From the IMG/VR virus record IMGVR_UViG_3300020473_000150, positions 1 to 21,238 of that record: a stretch of 21,238 nucleotides of DNA; one strand, given 5' to 3'. The stretch is from a virus. A program made the translations under genes and the position numbers. The notes below the pieces were generated by a model. That model worked only from the letters and a program-made list of their open reading frames with translations. It had not been told where the DNA came from and made no database searches. Positions 21,226-21,238 of the stretch are shown here, piece after piece (position 1 is the stretch's first letter; each line of letters starts with the position of its first letter).

Positions 21226-21238
21226 GCTTGTTCAAAAA

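Noticed and set aside
1-21238. tRNA genes, CRISPR arrays, insertion sequences, integrase or attachment sites
   Set aside because: No cloverleaf-like sequence, regularly spaced repeats, transposase motif or site-specific recombinase was seen.

Overview
The window is a piece of a T4-like marine cyanophage genome (contractile-tailed, host Prochlorococcus or Synechococcus). The basis is a full set of T4-type baseplate and tail genes (gp4, gp5, gp26, gp48, gp51, gp53, gp54 types) interleaved with cyanophage auxiliary metabolic genes: transaldolase talC, Calvin-cycle inhibitor CP12, a CpeT-type bilin-lyase homologue and a 2OG-Fe(II) oxygenase. Base composition is A+T-rich. No tRNA, insertion sequence, integrase or CRISPR array was seen. 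Assignments come from reading sequence and motifs, not from database searches.

Layout. (1) 1-4003, minus strand: three virion structural or fibre-like genes (the last cut by the window edge), led by a T4-type late promoter at 4030-4037. (2) 4004-4450: a divergent late-promoter region, one small plus-strand gene with an unresolved start, and a bidirectional terminator. (3) 4452-6164, minus: a compact operon of six small genes including talC and a Phd/YefM-like antitoxin homologue, driven by a near-consensus sigma-70 promoter (TTGACA-N17-TATACT) just after the gp5 stop. This looks like an early-type unit set inside late genes. (4) 6216-8990, minus: gp5-like hub/spike protein without a lysozyme domain, with its own late promoter. 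(5) 9006-10312, minus: cpeT, 2OG oxygenase and cp12, each overlapping the next. (6) 10354-19216, minus: a gp27-like hub protein, two tandem tape-measure-like proteins, gp51-like, gp26-like, gp54-like, an unknown protein and gp4. (7) 19215-21172, plus: gp48 and gp53, from a late promoter lying inside gp4, ended by a hairpin terminator.

How it fits together. The tail genes make the hub (gp5, gp27-like), the tube platform (gp54, gp48), wedge (gp53), tape measure and its chaperones (gp26/gp51), plus head completion (gp4). The metabolic genes fit the known cyanophage strategy of braking the Calvin cycle (CP12), boosting the pentose phosphate pathway (TalC) and maintaining antenna pigments (CpeT).

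The most striking observation is at the gp26-gp51 junction. A canonical slippery heptamer T TTT TTC lies two codons before the gp26 stop. A 5-nt spacer follows, then a 55-nt two-tier stem-loop (10 bp with one G-U, then 7 bp). The -1 frame runs without a stop into the gp51 gene. This is the architecture of the lambda G/GT tail-chaperone frameshift, sitting directly upstream of the tape-measure genes, as expected of tail chaperones. A second recurring signal is CTAAATA, found 23-25 nt before three start codons, probably a late-promoter variant.
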